A DNA stretch of 64,000 bases from UBA668 sp963720695 (GTDB lineage Bacteria; Actinomycetota; Acidimicrobiia; Acidimicrobiales; Ilumatobacteraceae). Numbering within the stretch: the first letter of the stretch is position 1; every line of letters starts with the position of its first letter. Positions 8,803-18,380 of the stretch are shown one piece after another. The stretch is from assembly GCA_963720695.1 (NCBI GenBank), contig CAVRGG010000004.1, positions 310,001-374,000 on the forward strand, read 5' to 3'. Both the position numbers and the translations under genes were made by a program. The notes under the pieces were generated by a model. The model ran no database searches. It had not been told where the DNA came from and saw nothing but the letters and a program-made list of their open reading frames with translations.

Positions 8803-9827
8803 CCACCTCCGCTTCCGGCGCCTCGGCGGCTCCCCTCCTCGACGTGCGCCACCTCAGCGTGGCCTTCCGCTCACACCACGGTTCGGCCCATGCGGTGCAG
8901 GACGTCTCGTTCAGCGTGGCTCGGGGAGAGACGCTGGCGATCGTGGGCGAGAGCGGAAGCGGGAAGTCGGTCACCATGCTGGCCCTGCTCCGGCTGCTCG
9001 CCGAACCTCCCGCGGAGATCCTCGGCGGAACCGCGACGTTCAGCACCGGCGACGCAACGATCGACATGTTCGACACGAAGGCCTCCCGCGCGGGCAGGAT
9101 CCGTGGTCGAGAGGTCGGCTACATCGCACAGGATCCGCTCACGTCGCTCAACCCCACCGTGACGATCGGCGCACAGTTGTCCGAAGGGATGAAGTACCAC
9201 CTCGGTCTCTCCCAGACCGAGGCCCGGCGACGGGCGATCGGCCTGCTCGACCGCGTCGGCATTCCCGACGCCGCGACCCGCCTCGGCTCGTACCCCCACG
9301 AGTTGTCGGGCGGCATGCGCCAACGAGTCATGATCGCGATCGCGATCAGCTGCGATCCGAAGCTGCTCATCGCCGACGAGCCGACCACCGCCCTCGACGT
9401 GACCGTCCAGGCGCAGATCATCGACCTGGTGAAGGAACTCCGCGACGAACTCGGGCTTGCGGTGATCTGGATCACCCACGACCTCGGCGTGGTCGCGGGC
9501 TTGGCCGACCGGGTCGCAGTGATGTACGCGGGGCGCATCCTCGAAACGTCACCGGTCCGGGAACTGTTCGCCAGCCCTCTGCATCCGTACTCCGCCGGGC
9601 TCCTCACGGCCGTGCCACGCATCGGCCTTCGACGACCGCGCCTCGACAGCATTCCGGGCATGCCACCGGAACTGGCCGGGGTCACACAGGAGTGCTCGTT
9701 CGCACCACGATGCGCCCACGCGTTCGACCGCTGCCGGAGCGAGCGACCCGTCGAGGTGTCACCCTCGCCCGGGCGGCACGTGGTGTGCTTCTACGACCTC
9801 GAGCGAGGAGCTCCCCGCGATGGTTGA
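8799..9827 (+). CDS. ABC importer ATPase, DppD type
   Basis: A 342-residue nucleotide-binding subunit. Walker A is GESGSGKS (about residue 52), the ABC signature is LSGGMRQR, Walker B is LLIADEPTTALD and the switch His is ITHDLG. The C-terminal oligopeptide-transporter extension (ECSFAPRCAHAFDRC) has the four-cysteine pattern that in relatives binds an iron-sulfur cluster. It pairs with the next ATPase to drive peptide import. Overlaps both neighbours. Confidence 0.95.
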   Translation: MTTSASGASAAPLLDVRHLSVAFRSHHGSAHAVQDVSFSVARGETLAIVGESGSGKSVTMLALLRLLAEPPAEILGGTATFSTGDATIDMFDTKASRAGRIRGREVGYIAQDPLTSLNPTVTIGAQLSEGMKYHLGLSQTEARRRAIGLLDRVGIPDAATRLGSYPHELSGGMRQRVMIAIAISCDPKLLIADEPTTALDVTVQAQIIDLVKELRDELGLAVIWITHDLGVVAGLADRVAVMYAGRILETSPVRELFASPLHPYSAGLLTAVPRIGLRRPRLDSIPGMPPELAGVTQECSFAPRCAHAFDRCRSERPVEVSPSPGRHVVCFYDLERGAPRDG

Positions 9828-10794
9828 GGCAACCCCGGAGTCGCCGCTGCTGCGGGTGATGGATCTCACCAAGCACTTCCCCAACTCCCGACGAGGGGGT
9901 CCTCCCGTGCGCGCCGTCGATGGGGTCAGCTTCGACCTCGCCGCCCGCGAGACGTTGGGACTGGTGGGCGAGAGCGGCTGCGGCAAGTCGACCACGGGAC
10001 GTCTGGTGCTGCACCTGCACCGTCCGACATCCGGGTCGGTCTGGCTCGGCGACACCGAGCTGTCGACGCTCAGCGAGGAGGAGCTCCGCAAGATCCGGCC
10101 ACGGATGCAAATGGTGTTCCAGGACTCCTATGCGTCGTTGAATCCGCGCCACTCGGTCGGCCGGATCATCGCCGAGCCGCTGCTGGTTCACACCGGGGCG
10201 AGTCGTGCCGACGCCGCCAAGCGCGTCAGCGAGCTGCTCGACCTCGTCGGCCTTCGAGCGACGGCGGCGAGCCGCTTTCCTCACGAGTTCTCGGGTGGAC
10301 AACGCCAACGCATCAACATCGCACGAGCATTGGCGCTGCATCCCGACCTGATCGTGTGCGACGAGCCGATCTCCGCGCTCGACGTCTCCATCCAAGCACA
10401 GGTCATCAACCTGCTCTCCGATCTGCAACACGAGTTCGGCCTCGCCTATCTCTTCGTGGCTCACGATCTGTCGATGGTGGAGCACATCGCCGACAGGGTC
10501 GCGGTGATGTACCTCGGACACATCGTGGAGCTGACGACCAACGCTCGCCTCTTCGGCTCACCGGCGCATCCGTACACCAAGGCGCTGTTGTCAGCCGTCC
10601 CCATTCCGGACCCCGTCGCAGAACAGGCACGACGACGGATCCCGCTCCAGGGTGAAGTGCCGAGTCCCAGCACTCCGCCGCCGGGTTGCGTGTTCTCGAC
10701 ACGATGCCAACACGTCGTCGACCGATGTCGTACCGAAGCTCCGCTGTTGAGGACCGTGTCCGAGGGACACGAGGTGGCGTGTCACCTCGCGTGA
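9820..10794 (+). CDS. ABC importer ATPase, DppF type
   Basis: A 324-residue second ATPase of the importer. Walker A GESGCGKS, signature FSGGQRQR, Walker B LIVCDEPISALD and VAHDLS switch are all present, and a C-terminal cysteine extension (GCVFSTRCQHVVDRC) is kept. Both ATPases look active. It overlaps the preceding gene by eight bases and ends overlapping the tail of the convergent endonuclease/phosphatase gene. Confidence 0.95.
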   Translation: MVEATPESPLLRVMDLTKHFPNSRRGGPPVRAVDGVSFDLAARETLGLVGESGCGKSTTGRLVLHLHRPTSGSVWLGDTELSTLSEEELRKIRPRMQMVFQDSYASLNPRHSVGRIIAEPLLVHTGASRADAAKRVSELLDLVGLRATAASRFPHEFSGGQRQRINIARALALHPDLIVCDEPISALDVSIQAQVINLLSDLQHEFGLAYLFVAHDLSMVEHIADRVAVMYLGHIVELTTNARLFGSPAHPYTKALLSAVPIPDPVAEQARRRIPLQGEVPSPSTPPPGCVFSTRCQHVVDRCRTEAPLLRTVSEGHEVACHLA

Positions 10795-12162
10795 CGCGCG
10801 GGAACCCCGACCTCGGCAACGATCTCGTAGCTGTCGTCTCCGAAGAGGCGCACCACGAGCGCGACATCGGGCACTCCGGCACACACGAACGCCGCCCTGG
10901 ACCGATGCCCCGGTGTGGTGGCGGGCGATGGTCCCGTTCTCCAGATCCGGATCCGTTCCCACGTAGATGCCCACCCAATCGAACTTGCGCCCGGGCGCAG
11001 CGGACCAGCGGATCTCGAGATCCGACCCGTCACGCATCGCCGTGATCGAGGGTGCCGTACCGGGCTCGAGCACGTGGAAGGCGGCGCGGCCCAGTTCGTC
11101 GTCGCCGCTCGTCAACAGCACCTCGTACGGTCCTGCGGGCAGTGTGGCCGTGCCGAAGTACACCACGCCGAAGTGCTCCACCTCCATGGGCGCCAGCCAC
11201 ATCAGGGTCGCGTCCGGACCGGTGCCGGCCGGCAACACCCGGAGTCGGTCGCTGCGCGAACCACCCGGCGCGTGGAACCGCACGGCCAGGCGGTCGCCAC
11301 GTTCGATCCTGGCGGATGACACTCCGACGAACGCAGGTGGCCGCACGGCTCGGAGCAGCACCGTGGACACGACGCCCAGATGATCCGAGGGCCAGGGGGT
11401 GACTGCGATGTCGACGTCGGGTTCGCCGGCGGGACCCACGATGCGGCTGTCGACGATGGACTCGACGTTGGCGGCCCACACGAAGTCGATCCGGTCGGGC
11501 ATCGCGTCGTCGTCCACACGCGGATGTGGGAAGCCGTACGTCCACGTGACGCCCGGGCGATCGGGTCGGGCGTGCCGGTACGTGTCGATCAGGCCCATCC
11601 CCGCGGCGGCCACGCTCACCGGCCAGGGCACCGAGGTCATGCGGTGCCCCGCTGCGCCGATGCCCCAATCGGTGTGGGATGGCGCATTGAAATCGCCGGT
11701 GACGAGGAGCGGAATGCCGAGTCCCAGCACCCGACGCCACGCGGGCATCGACGACTCGAACGCGGCGAGACGGAGCGAACGCTCCAACTCGACGACCTCC
11801 TCCACACTCATGCCGTCGCGGAGCTCGTACGGACCGTAGGGATCACTGGGAAGGTGAATGTTCGCCAGCGCGACCACCAGGTCGGGTGCGACGTGCACGT
11901 AGACGTAGCGACCATCCGCATCCGAGGGCTCGACGAGTGGGCGCTGCGAGATCACCTGGTGGCGCTCGTCGACGTGTGCCCAACCGAGCAACGCAGCGAG
12001 CCGTGGAGCATTGGCGGTCGCTTCCTGCAACCCGACCACGTCCGCTCCGGTCAGCGCGATCGCCTCTGCCACCCGACCGAGGTCGATCGCCTCCCCACCG
12101 ATCGCAATGTTGAACGACAGCACGCGAAGTGCCACGAGACCTGTCCGTACATCGATGTCCAC
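10782..12162 (-). CDS. Endonuclease/exonuclease/phosphatase-fold protein (frameshifted near C-terminus)
   Basis: The N-terminal 270 residues are an EEP-fold (DNase I-like) hydrolase: VLSFNIAIGG, VGLQEAT (metal-binding Glu), VTGDFNAP and WPSDHLGVVS (catalytic Asp-His). A beta-rich C-terminal domain of about 160 residues follows. The frame that carries this ends in noise, while the +1 frame from about 10900 reads AAFVCAGVPDVALVVRLFGDDSYE and stops at 10782, a far better C-terminus. One extra base (or two missing) in 10891-10912 explains this. Start uncertain: GTG 12162 or GTG 12135. Likely a phosphodiesterase or phosphatase; substrate unknown. Confidence 0.75.
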
Positions 12163-12277
12163 AGGCCGTTCGTAGCACCTCCGAGCAGCCGCCTGCGAGC
12201 ACCGTGGACGCGGCGACGGAGTCGCGCCAAAATGTCGCGCGCACTCACCCGACTCCACTCATCCCGATAGGAGGACG

Positions 12278-13609
12278 ATGACATCGTCGACGATCACCAC
12301 CCAGTCTCCCCTGGCGACGCCGAAGGAGGGTCGGGTCGAGTCAGGGCCCACCGCAGCGGAGCTGTTGTTGCCGGTCGTGAACGCGATCACCGAGGAGGTT
12401 CCCCACGTCAACTTCGTGTTCTGGGACGGCTCGGCCATCCGGCCCGAGGGGGCGACCGGGACCGTTCGTTTCAACTCGCCCGATGCCGTCCGCAGGGTGA
12501 TCTGGATGCCCAACGAGCTGGGCCTCGGGCGGGCCTTCGTCGCCGGCGACATCGACGTCGAGGGCGACATCTTCGACACCATCGCCGCCTTGCGCGACGC
12601 GCGTCCGGCAACACACCTCGACGGCGTGCGGGCCCTGCCGTCGGCGATCGCCGCAGCGCGTCGGGCCGGAGTGCTCGGCACGCCGCTGCCCCCACCACCC
12701 GAGGAGGCCAAGCTGAGCGGATGGCGGCACTCGCTGCGCCGCGACTCCAAGGCGATCACGCATCACTACGACGTCGGCAACGAGTTCTACCGACTCGTGC
12801 TCGGTCCGAGCATGACGTATTCGTGCGCGCGATTCGTCGACGCCGATCGCTCGTTGGAGGAGGCACAGGCGGCCAAGCACGAGCTGATCTGCCGGAAGCT
12901 CGACCTGCACCACCGCCCCGGGATGCGGCTGCTCGACGTGGGGTGCGGGTGGGGCTCGATGGCCATCCACGCGGCCACGCACCACGACGCGTCGGTGGTC
13001 GGCATCACGATCAGCCACGAGCAGGCCGAGTACGCACGCGCTCGTGTCGCCGAGGCCGGGGTCGACGATCGGGTCGAGATCCGACTGCAGGACTATCGCG
13101 AGCTCGCCGGGGAGCAGTTCGATGCGATCTCGTCGGTGGGCATGTCCGAGCATGTCGGCCACGGCAAGATCGACGACTACTTCACCATCCTGCACTCGGT
13201 GCTCGCGCCTCAGGGCAGGCTGCTCAACCACGCGATCTCGTCGGTCGGCGGCTCCAAGATGGGCCCCACCTCGTTCGTGGGTCGCTACGTGTTCCCCGAC
13301 GGTGAACTGATCGACGTGGGCCGAGTCGTGCTGTCGATGCAACGTGCGGGCTTCGAGGTACGCGACGTCGAGTCGCTCAGAGAGCACTACGCGCTCACGC
13401 TGCGAGCGTGGGTCGCGAACCTGGAAGCCAACTGGGAGCGAGCGGTCGAGCTCGTCGGGCGCCCGAGGGCGAAGGTCTGGCGGCTGTACATGGCCGGATC
13501 CGCCATCGGGTTCGAGGACGGCGGCATCTCGCTGCACCAGGTCCTCGGCGTCTCGCCCTCGGCGACCGGTGCGTCGGCGATGGCGCCGACCAGGACCGAC
13601 TGGGGCTGA
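12278..13609 (+). CDS. Cyclopropane-fatty-acyl-phospholipid synthase family methyltransferase
   Basis: A 443-residue SAM-dependent enzyme of the Cfa/mycolic-acid cyclopropane synthase family. After an N-terminal lipid-binding domain (residues 1-150) comes ITHHYDVGNEFYRLVLG, TYSCARF, the SAM motif LLDVGCGWGSM and the EHVGHGK loop. The family adds a methylene or methyl group to double bonds of phospholipid acyl chains at the membrane surface. Length fits the family. GGAGG lies six bases before the ATG. It is followed by a convergent signalling gene. Confidence 0.93.
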   Translation: MTSSTITTQSPLATPKEGRVESGPTAAELLLPVVNAITEEVPHVNFVFWDGSAIRPEGATGTVRFNSPDAVRRVIWMPNELGLGRAFVAGDIDVEGDIFDTIAALRDARPATHLDGVRALPSAIAAARRAGVLGTPLPPPPEEAKLSGWRHSLRRDSKAITHHYDVGNEFYRLVLGPSMTYSCARFVDADRSLEEAQAAKHELICRKLDLHHRPGMRLLDVGCGWGSMAIHAATHHDASVVGITISHEQAEYARARVAEAGVDDRVEIRLQDYRELAGEQFDAISSVGMSEHVGHGKIDDYFTILHSVLAPQGRLLNHAISSVGGSKMGPTSFVGRYVFPDGELIDVGRVVLSMQRAGFEVRDVESLREHYALTLRAWVANLEANWERAVELVGRPRAKVWRLYMAGSAIGFEDGGISLHQVLGVSPSATGASAMAPTRTDWG

Positions 13610-13638
13610 GCCACCTCCGGCCGATCAGCCTTGGGCGA

Positions 13639-15332
13639 TCAGCGTCGGAGCACAGCGTCGACTTCCTCCGGTCGAAGGGCGCCCGAGTAGAGGAAGCCTT
13701 GACCGACCGCACAGCCCAGTTCCCGCAGGACCGCCGCCTGCTCCGCGCGTTCGATGCCCTCGGCGATCACATCGATGCCCAACCGCTGGGCCAGTGCGAC
13801 GATCCCGTCGACCAGCCGGTGCACCCGCTCGTCGACCGCGACGTCGGCCACGAAGCAGCCGTCGATCTTGATCGCATCGACGCGTAGGTCGCGAAGCGCC
13901 GCGAGGGACGCGTAGCCGGTGCCGAAATCGTCGATCGCCAGACCGACCCCCTGATCGTGGAGCGTCTGGAGATTGAAGGCGGTCACCGGGGTCGTGGCGA
14001 GGACTGCGGACTCGGTCAACTCCAGGCACAGCAACCCAGGGTCGAGGCCGGTGGCCTCCAGTGCCGAGGCGACCAGCACGAGCAGGTTCGGATCCGCGAC
14101 CTCGCGCGCCGAGAGGTTCACGCGAAGCATGATCGGCCGGGCATCGGGCGCGCTGTTCCAGCGAGCCGCCTGCCGGCACGCCTCGAGGAGCACCCACTCC
14201 CCCAGGTCCGTGATCAGCCCCGACTCGGCAGCCGCGTCGATGAACCGAGCGGCCGTGAACATCTCGCCGGAAGGATGGTGCCAGCGCACCAGGGCCTCCA
14301 TCGCCACCACCTCGCCGGTCGCGAGGTCGACTTCGGGCTGGTACCAGACGGCGAACTCGCCACGCTCCATCGCCGGACGGAGCATCCGCTCGACGGCAAG
14401 TCGGGAGGCGATCGCGGTCCGCAGGTCGTCGTTGAACAACGAGGCCCGGTCGCGACCCGACTGCTTGGCGACGTAGAGCGCCGTGTCGGCCTCCCGCAGC
14501 AGATCGACGGGCGTGGCGGTGTCCCGGGACACGGCGATCCCGATGCTGGCCGTCGAGTAGACGACGGCGTGGCGCAGCTGCATGGGCGATCGGAACACCG
14601 CGAGGATCCGGTCGGCCTGACGGACCGGCTCGGCGACGTCGTCGACATCTCGCATCACCACGACGAACTCGTCGCCACCGAGCCGAGCAACGAGATCACC
14701 GGCCCGCACGATCGACTCCAAGCGCCCGGCGGTGGCGACGATCACCTCGTCACCGGTGGCGTGACCGTGCGAGTCGTTGATGTTCTTGAATCGATCGAGA
14801 TCGATCATCAGGACCGCGGTGGCGCGGCCGGATCGCTGTCCTGCTGCCAACGCCCGATCGAGGTCGTCGAGGAGGGCCCGCCGGTTGACGAGGCCGGTCA
14901 GGGGGTCGTGCGACGCGCGCGCGTCGAGAGCATGTCCTCGGTGGTCCTGCGAGCGGTGATGTCGCGGTTGTCGGAGACCACTTCGACGATGACGCCGGCG
15001 TCTCCGAACACCGGCGAGAGGCTCGCCTCGAGCCAGCGAGGACCGCCGATGGTGTCGACGCGGCTCTCGATGGTACGCGGGACGCCGTCGCGGAACACGC
15101 GGAGGACAGCGGCCTCGTGTTCCGCGGCGGCGTCGTCGGTGTACCCCATCTCGGCGAACGAGTTCCCGATCCACTGCTCGGCGGCAACGCCCGACATCCG
15201 AACCACGGCGTCGTTGACGTACCGGATGCGGAGCTGTCGGTCGAAGGTCAAGATGGCATCACGCGATGCGTCGAGGATGGAGCGGAGGCGACGAGCTGAT
15301 CGCTCGCCCTCGGCCGCTCCACCCTCGAACAT
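13639..15332 (-). CDS. PAS-GGDEF-EAL cyclic-di-GMP signalling protein (split by a CG-repeat frameshift)
   Basis: The first frame, from ATG 15332 (AGGAAGAAGG upstream), encodes a PAS sensor domain: ILDASRDAILTFD, IRYVNDA, then the PAC end VVSDNRDITARR. It stops at 14898. A second frame carries SHDPLTGLVNRR, an intact GGDEF loop (RLGGDEF) and an EAL domain (EALVRWHHP, DDFGTGYASL, KIDGCF) to 13639. The break is at a run of five CG units (14914-14923); four units would join the frames exactly. The protein would make or degrade cyclic di-GMP in response to a PAS-bound signal. It could be a sequencing error or a true slippage site. Confidence 0.85.
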
Positions 15333-15391
15333 GATCCTTCTTCCTCTTCAGTCATCCCGACATGCCAGCCCTGCTCGGGCGTGCGTCGCCG

Positions 15392-16113
15392 TCAGAGGCG
15401 CCGCCGGCCCAGGGCCAACATCACGGACCCGAACCCCACCAGCGACATCCCTGTCACCAGCATCACACCCTGGTGCGGACTCGCACCCGTGCTCGGCAGA
15501 CTCTCCCCCGCGGCGTCGACCGCCGTGGTCGTCGGACCGTCACTCTCGACGGCTGTGGTGGTCGGACCGTCACTGTCGACAAGGGTGGTCGTCGTGGCCG
15601 GATCGGTCACGACGGGTTCCGTCGTCGGAGGTTCCGTCGTGGGCGGTTCCGTCGTCGGGCGGTTCCGTCGTGGGCGGTTCCGTCGTCGGGTGGTTCCGTC
15701 GTCGGCGGCTCTGTCGTCGGTGGTTCCGTCGTGGGCGGTTCCGTCGTCGTCGTCGGCACCGGTTGGCAGTCGTGGTGCCAGAGCAGCTGTCCCGCAGCCG
15801 TCCAGTTGAGACCGCCGGTCACGTCGCGCACCGGGGGAATGATGTCGCCCCATGTCACTCCGGCGCCCTTGGCTCCGGGGTACCAGACCGGACCGGTGTG
15901 GTGACTGTGGTCGTTCGCACCCGCTCCATCGACCGCGCTGGTGTCCACCGACATGGTCGTGTACGGGTTCGTCTCCGAATTGGTCGCGTGACAGATCGTC
16001 ACCTTGTTGCCGTGTCCGTTCGCGTCGGCACTGCCACCGATGACCATCGATCCCAGCACCAGCGCAACACCGCCGAGGAACACCGCCACGCCACTTCGTC
16101 GCTGCATGTTCAT
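15392..16113 (-). CDS. LPxTG-type surface protein with TTEPP repeats (two frameshifts)
   Basis: Start ATG 16113 has GGAGGT upstream. A signal peptide (residues 1-31) leads into a domain with NKVTICHATNSETNPYT and TGPVWYPG...WGDIIPP, a small conserved extracellular domain I know only as a hypothetical family. Then come TTEPP repeats. Reading breaks at two repeat units that have 16 instead of 15 bases (GGG at 15657-15659 and 15688-15690). After both corrections the protein ends in LPSTGASPHQG, a hydrophobic helix and RRRL, a sortase-type wall anchor. So the product should be a wall-attached repeat protein. Confidence 0.75.
15615..15757. repeat. Nine tandem copies of a 15-bp repeat (TTEPP-coding)
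   Basis: Units of the form GGTTCCGTCGTCGGC (plus strand) follow each other nine times. Seven start-to-start distances are 15 bp; the third and fifth units are 16 bp because of an extra G, and the last is 21 bp. On the minus strand each unit encodes five residues of a Thr/Glu/Pro stalk. Confidence 0.9.
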
Positions 16114-16159
16114 GACGACCTCCGCTTCTCTCGAGACCCACCTGAAGGGTACGACCGAG

Positions 16160-16174
16160 ATCACTCAGAGTGAT
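16160..16174. promoter_or_regulatory. Perfect palindrome upstream of the LPxTG gene
   Basis: ATCACTC-A-GAGTGAT is a perfect 7-bp inverted repeat about 47 bp upstream of the LPxTG gene start, in an unusually AT-rich gap. A second dyad, GGAC-CAAA-GTCC, lies at 16177-16188. Place and symmetry suggest a repressor or activator site near the promoter. Confidence 0.4.
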
Positions 16175-16230
16175 ATGGACCAAAGTCCCTACTTTGTGAT
16201 TTCTTGCACATTCCGGCCATTTCACCACCT

Positions 16231-16277
16231 TGTGTCCATGTGAATTGACACAGCGTGATGTTTCCGTCAACGGAAAC
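16231..16277. promoter_or_regulatory. Two more inverted repeats in the gap between the LPxTG and exporter genes
   Basis: TGTGTC-N10-GACACA at 16231-16252 has the spacing of a dimeric regulator site. GTTTCCGT-CA-ACGGAAAC at 16260-16277 is an 8-bp stem with a 2-base loop; being just downstream of the exporter permease (stop at 16357), it might instead be part of a terminator. No gene lies in this gap. Confidence 0.35.
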
Positions 16278-16356
16278 CGTCCTGCGAGGCCGAGTCGACC
16301 ACTCTTCGCGGTTTCGGACGCGATGGGATGCCCGCCGGTCGGGTCAGGCGATCGGG

Positions 16357-17124
16357 TCAGGCGGCGCGGGGCTCCCAGCGGAAGCGACGGATCGCGACCG
16401 CCAGCGCGAGCACTCCCCACAGCAGCATCATCCCGGTGTGGTAGGCGCTCACCCCGGAGCCCGTGGCGAACGGGTTGAACACGGCCACCATCTGCTGGAC
16501 GAGATGCCGAATCGGGAACACCGCCGCGATCCGACCCGGTACGGAGTCGTTGCTGATCGTGCCGAACGTGCCGGAGATGAACGCCAACGGGAACAGGAGG
16601 AAGTTGATCACCGCCGGTGCGGCATCCTCGTTCGGCACCAGCGTGGACACCAGCACCCCGACCGCACTGAAGCAGAAGGCCCCGGCGGCGATCGTGACGA
16701 GGAGCCCGACGACACGGTGAGGGAAGGTGACGCCGTAGGCGATGACGCCGAGTGCGATCGTGAGCGAGGTGAGGATCAGCGCGACCGTCACGACGTTCAG
16801 CACGATGCCGCCGAGATAGTCGATCGGCGCCAACGGTGTGCCGCGGGTGCGCTTGAGGATGCCGTTCTCGCGCCGGACACAGATCGTGAACGCGAGGTTG
16901 GTGTAGCAGGCGGAGATGATCCCGAACGACACGATGGCGGGGACGTAGTACTGCGCGAACTTGACGACGCCACCCTCCACGTCGATCTGGCCGTTGCCAT
17001 TGATCGCCGTGAAGATCACCAGGAACATCAGCGGGAAGGCGAACGTGAAACTGGCCGCCACCGGATTGCGCCAGAACATGACCTGTTCCCACCTGGCCTG
17101 GCGGGTCGCGGCTCGCACGTTCAC
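16357..17124 (-). CDS. ABC-2 type exporter permease
   Basis: A 255-residue membrane protein with six predicted helices and an ABC-2 layout: cytoplasmic N-terminus (FWRNPVAASFTF), helix, AQYYVPAIVSFGI, the coupling segment RRENGILKRTRGTPL, and a C-terminal helix pair. The start GTG at 17124 overlaps the ATPase stop (GTGA) and has AGAGGTGG upstream. With the ATPase it forms a two-gene exporter, often for drugs, lipids or polyketides; the cargo is unknown. Confidence 0.9.
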   Translation of the reverse strand: MNVRAATRQARWEQVMFWRNPVAASFTFAFPLMFLVIFTAINGNGQIDVEGGVVKFAQYYVPAIVSFGIISACYTNLAFTICVRRENGILKRTRGTPLAPIDYLGGIVLNVVTVALILTSLTIALGVIAYGVTFPHRVVGLLVTIAAGAFCFSAVGVLVSTLVPNEDAAPAVINFLLFPLAFISGTFGTISNDSVPGRIAAVFPIRHLVQQMVAVFNPFATGSGVSAYHTGMMLLWGVLALAVAIRRFRWEPRAA

Positions 17125-18038
17125 GGATCCACCTCTGCGGCGGACTCGGTGAGCGCGACGTACACGTCCTCCAGGGTCGGCCGGGTGACGGTGAGTCCCC
17201 GGAGCTCGACACCCACGTCGAGTGCCCACGACGTCAGCCGGTGCAGCACTCCGGTGGGTGCATCGGTGACGATCTGGGCCCACCCACTCGCATCGAGCTC
17301 GACCGTCACCGGGAGCGACGACGGGTCGATGCCCGCAGGCAGGGTGAAGCGGATTCGCGCCTCCGCCTCCGATCGTCCGCCGAGCGACTCGGGCGTGCCC
17401 TGAGCCACGACTCGCCCGGCCGCGATCACGATCACCCGATCGGCGAGCGCCTGCGCCTCGTCGAGGTAGTGGGTGGTGAGCACGATCGTCTTGCCGAGCC
17501 CGGCGAGGTTCTCGACCACGACCCATGCCTGTCGACGGGCGCTCGGGTCGAACCCCGTCGTCGGCTCGTCCAAGAACAGCACCTCCGGGTCGCCGATGAG
17601 GCCGAGCGCGAGATCGAGGCGGCGCTGTTGACCACCCGACAGCGTCTTCACCCGGCTGCGCGCCTTCTCCTCGAGTCCGACGAGCTCGATCACCTCTCCC
17701 ACCGGTCGCGGGGCTGTGTAGTACCCGGCGTGCATGGTCAGCACCTCGGCGACCGTGAGATACGGATCGATGCCGCACGACTGCAACACGATGCCGATTC
17801 GCTGGCGGAAGTCCGTGCCACCGTCCGCGGGATCGACGCCGAGCACCGAGACGCGACCACCATCACGACGGCGGTAACCCTCGAGGATCTCGACGGTCGA
17901 CGTCTTGCCCGCACCATTCGGTCCGACGATCGCCACCACCTCGCCGCGGTCGACCGTGAACGACACCTCGCGCACGGCGTGCACCTCGCCGTAGGACTTC
18001 CGCAGTGCTTCCACCTCGATCACCGAACATTCACTCAC
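17121..18038 (-). CDS. ABC exporter ATPase (ABC-2 partner)
   Basis: About 300 residues with Walker A GPNGAGKTS, signature LSGGQQRRLDLA, Walker B LFLDEPTTGFD and switch TTHYLDEA, as in the DrrA/NatA-type ATPases, plus a C-terminal domain ending in TRPTLEDVYVALT. Start unclear: GTG 18038 sits directly behind AGGAG, while GTG 18023 is 14 bases from it and begins IEVEALRKSYG. A longer ATG start would overlap the divergent gene. It powers the adjacent permease. Confidence 0.9.
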   Translation of the reverse strand: MSECSVIEVEALRKSYGEVHAVREVSFTVDRGEVVAIVGPNGAGKTSTVEILEGYRRRDGGRVSVLGVDPADGGTDFRQRIGIVLQSCGIDPYLTVAEVLTMHAGYYTAPRPVGEVIELVGLEEKARSRVKTLSGGQQRRLDLALGLIGDPEVLFLDEPTTGFDPSARRQAWVVVENLAGLGKTIVLTTHYLDEAQALADRVIVIAAGRVVAQGTPESLGGRSEAEARIRFTLPAGIDPSSLPVTVELDASGWAQIVTDAPTGVLHRLTSWALDVGVELRGLTVTRPTLEDVYVALTESAAEVDP

Positions 18039-18099
18039 CTCCTCGTCGCCCCGTCGATCCTCGCAGGATTGTCGCACCCCGTGTGTGAGAATGTGCCCC

Positions 18100-18285
18100 A
18101 TGCGCGCGTCCACCTTGGTCATCGGTTTCCTCGTCGTCGTCCTCGTCGCGGCGGGCATCGCCTTCGCACTCGAATATGCGACCGATTCCATCCTGTTGAT
18201 GATCATCGTCTTCAGCGTGCTGGTGATCGCCGGCGGCGTGGGCCTGGTCAAGCTGTACCTGCGTCAGGACGACCTCAACTACTGA
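18100..18285 (+). CDS. Small two-helix membrane protein
   Basis: A 61-residue protein (66 if GTG 18085 is used) with two hydrophobic helices at about residues 4-22 and 28-48 and a short charged C-terminus (YLRQDDLNY). It is divergent from the exporter ATPase. No family is recognised. In-frame starts at 18085, 18091 and 18100 cannot be separated because none has a clear ribosome site. Confidence 0.55.
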   Translation: MRASTLVIGFLVVVLVAAGIAFALEYATDSILLMIIVFSVLVIAGGVGLVKLYLRQDDLNY

Positions 18286-18380
18286 GGCGCGCCCGCCTGA
18301 CGATGCGGTGAGCGTCGTCGACGATGGTGCTGAGCACTTTGCCGCGCTGCGGCGTCTGCGTCGTGGTGTATGCCGTACAG

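Noticed and set aside
15615..15757. Possible CRISPR array
   Set aside because: Units are contiguous 15-mers without spacers and encode a TTEPP stalk.
15392..17212. A 606-codon minus frame joining exporter and repeat protein
   Set aside because: Only its last about 70 residues (repeat and LPSTG anchor) are real; the rest is out of frame with the permease.
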